Origin: Solirubrobacteraceae bacterium
GTDB lineage: Bacteria > Actinomycetota > Thermoleophilia > Solirubrobacterales > Solirubrobacteraceae
Direction of reading: 5' to 3'
Assembly (NCBI GenBank): GCA_024710825.1
Contig: JANJUA010000308.1
Location: 1 to 14,467, forward strand
DNA: 14,467 bases
The notes under the pieces were generated by a model. That model saw only the letters and a list, made by a program, of their open reading frames with translations. It did no database searches and had not been told where the DNA came from. Positions 14,251 through 14,467 of this stretch are shown one piece after another (position 1 is the stretch's first letter; every line of letters begins with the position of its first letter). A program made the position numbers and the translations under genes.

Positions 14251-14259
14251 CAGCGAGCC

Positions 14260-14467
14260 ATGGAAACCTGGCTGATCGTCGTCATCGTGGTGGTCGTCGT
14301 CCTGCTGCTGGCGCTGGCGCTCCTCGCCGCCCGCCGGCGGTCCGCGGCCGCGGCCGGGCAGCGGCGCGTGGAGTCGCGCGCCCGCCGTGCGCAGGCCGAC
14401 GAGCACCTGGCGACCGCCGAGCGCGAGCTGGGGCGCTCGGAGGAGGACCGGGCCGTGGCGGCGCGCG
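14260..14467 (+). CDS. Small membrane-anchored charged protein, 3' partial
   Basis: The frame is open from ATG 14260 to the window edge (69 codons seen, no stop). METWLIV begins one strongly hydrophobic helix (about 4-24, rich in Val and Leu), then a basic stretch (AARRR, QRR, RARR). A charged, Ala/Glu/Arg-rich segment follows (from about 45: QADEHLATAERELGRSEEDR) that looks helical, possibly coiled coil. This suggests a single-pass inner-membrane protein with a cytoplasmic charged tail. No family is recognised. It shares a symmetric promoter region with the divergent PRC-barrel gene, so a related stress or envelope role is possible. There is no strong SD (GGGTAG is nine bases upstream and may instead be a -10). 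Confidence 0.7.
   Translation, partial: METWLIVVIVVVVVLLLALALLAARRRSAAAAGQRRVESRARRAQADEHLATAERELGRSEEDRAVAAR

Larger units (their letters stand above)
14214..14251. repeat. 8-bp inverted repeat carrying two divergent GGGTAG elements
   Basis: GCTACCCG (14214-14221) and CGGGTAGC (14244-14251) are perfect inverted copies separated by 22 bases. Each arm contains GGGTAG reading outward toward its own gene. The arms lie at identical distances from the two ATG codons. Confidence 0.75.

Noticed and set aside
1..14467. Mobile elements, CRISPR arrays, tRNA or rRNA genes
   Set aside because: No transposase or integrase motifs, regularly spaced repeats, tRNA cloverleaf or rRNA sequence were recognised on either strand. 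Base composition is even across the window.

Overview
The window is very GC-rich, with GC-dominated third codon positions, long spurious antisense reading frames, GTG starts and few Shine-Dalgarno (SD) sites. This points to a high-GC actinobacterium. The tandem PRC-barrel/DUF2382 genes and the P-domain/TIG secreted protein would fit the Thermoleophilia (Solirubrobacter-like) lineage, but that placement is inference. No rRNA, tRNA, CRISPR array, transposase or integrase was seen. Genes are tightly packed and no gene-free stretch exceeds about 100 bases.

Layout. (1) 1-3794, plus: an MMPL/RND-type exporter (5' end outside the window), then a NarL/DesK-type histidine kinase and a LuxR-type response regulator. 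The spacing and overlap indicate one operon, closed by a possible hairpin. (2) 3861-5039, plus: a cytochrome P450 that converges on (3) a minus-strand run, 8751 to 5036: an Lrp/AsnC regulator, an RPE65-family carotenoid (or stilbene) cleavage oxygenase, a zinc-independent MDR oxidoreductase and an alpha/beta hydrolase. Together with the P450 this looks like a small oxidative-cleavage module for carotenoid- or stilbene-like substrates. (4) 8851-11306, plus: cystathionine beta-synthase followed by a cystathionine gamma-synthase/lyase. They overlap by one base and form a transsulfuration unit, divergent from the Lrp gene. (5) 11363-12727, plus: a secreted protein with a P-domain, two TIG repeats and a basic tail. 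It ends at a strong hairpin shared with the convergent gene downstream. (6) 14205 to 12771, minus: two paralogous PRC-barrel/DUF2382 proteins of the type linked to stress responses. (7) 14260 to the right edge, plus: the start of a small membrane-anchored, charged protein.

The most interesting signals are regulatory. Between the last two divergent genes (14206-14259) lie two mirror-image GGGTAG elements, each exactly 9 bases from its ATG, with a GTTT element correctly spaced on the minus side. This looks like a pair of SigB/SigF-type stress promoters making leaderless mRNAs. The larger PRC-barrel gene has a leader hairpin in which CCTCCG pairs with the SD (CGGAGG). Several other starts also have a -10-like hexamer 6-7 bases upstream and no SD, which suggests that leaderless transcription is common here. 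All function calls come from motif recognition in the translated sequence; no database search was run.
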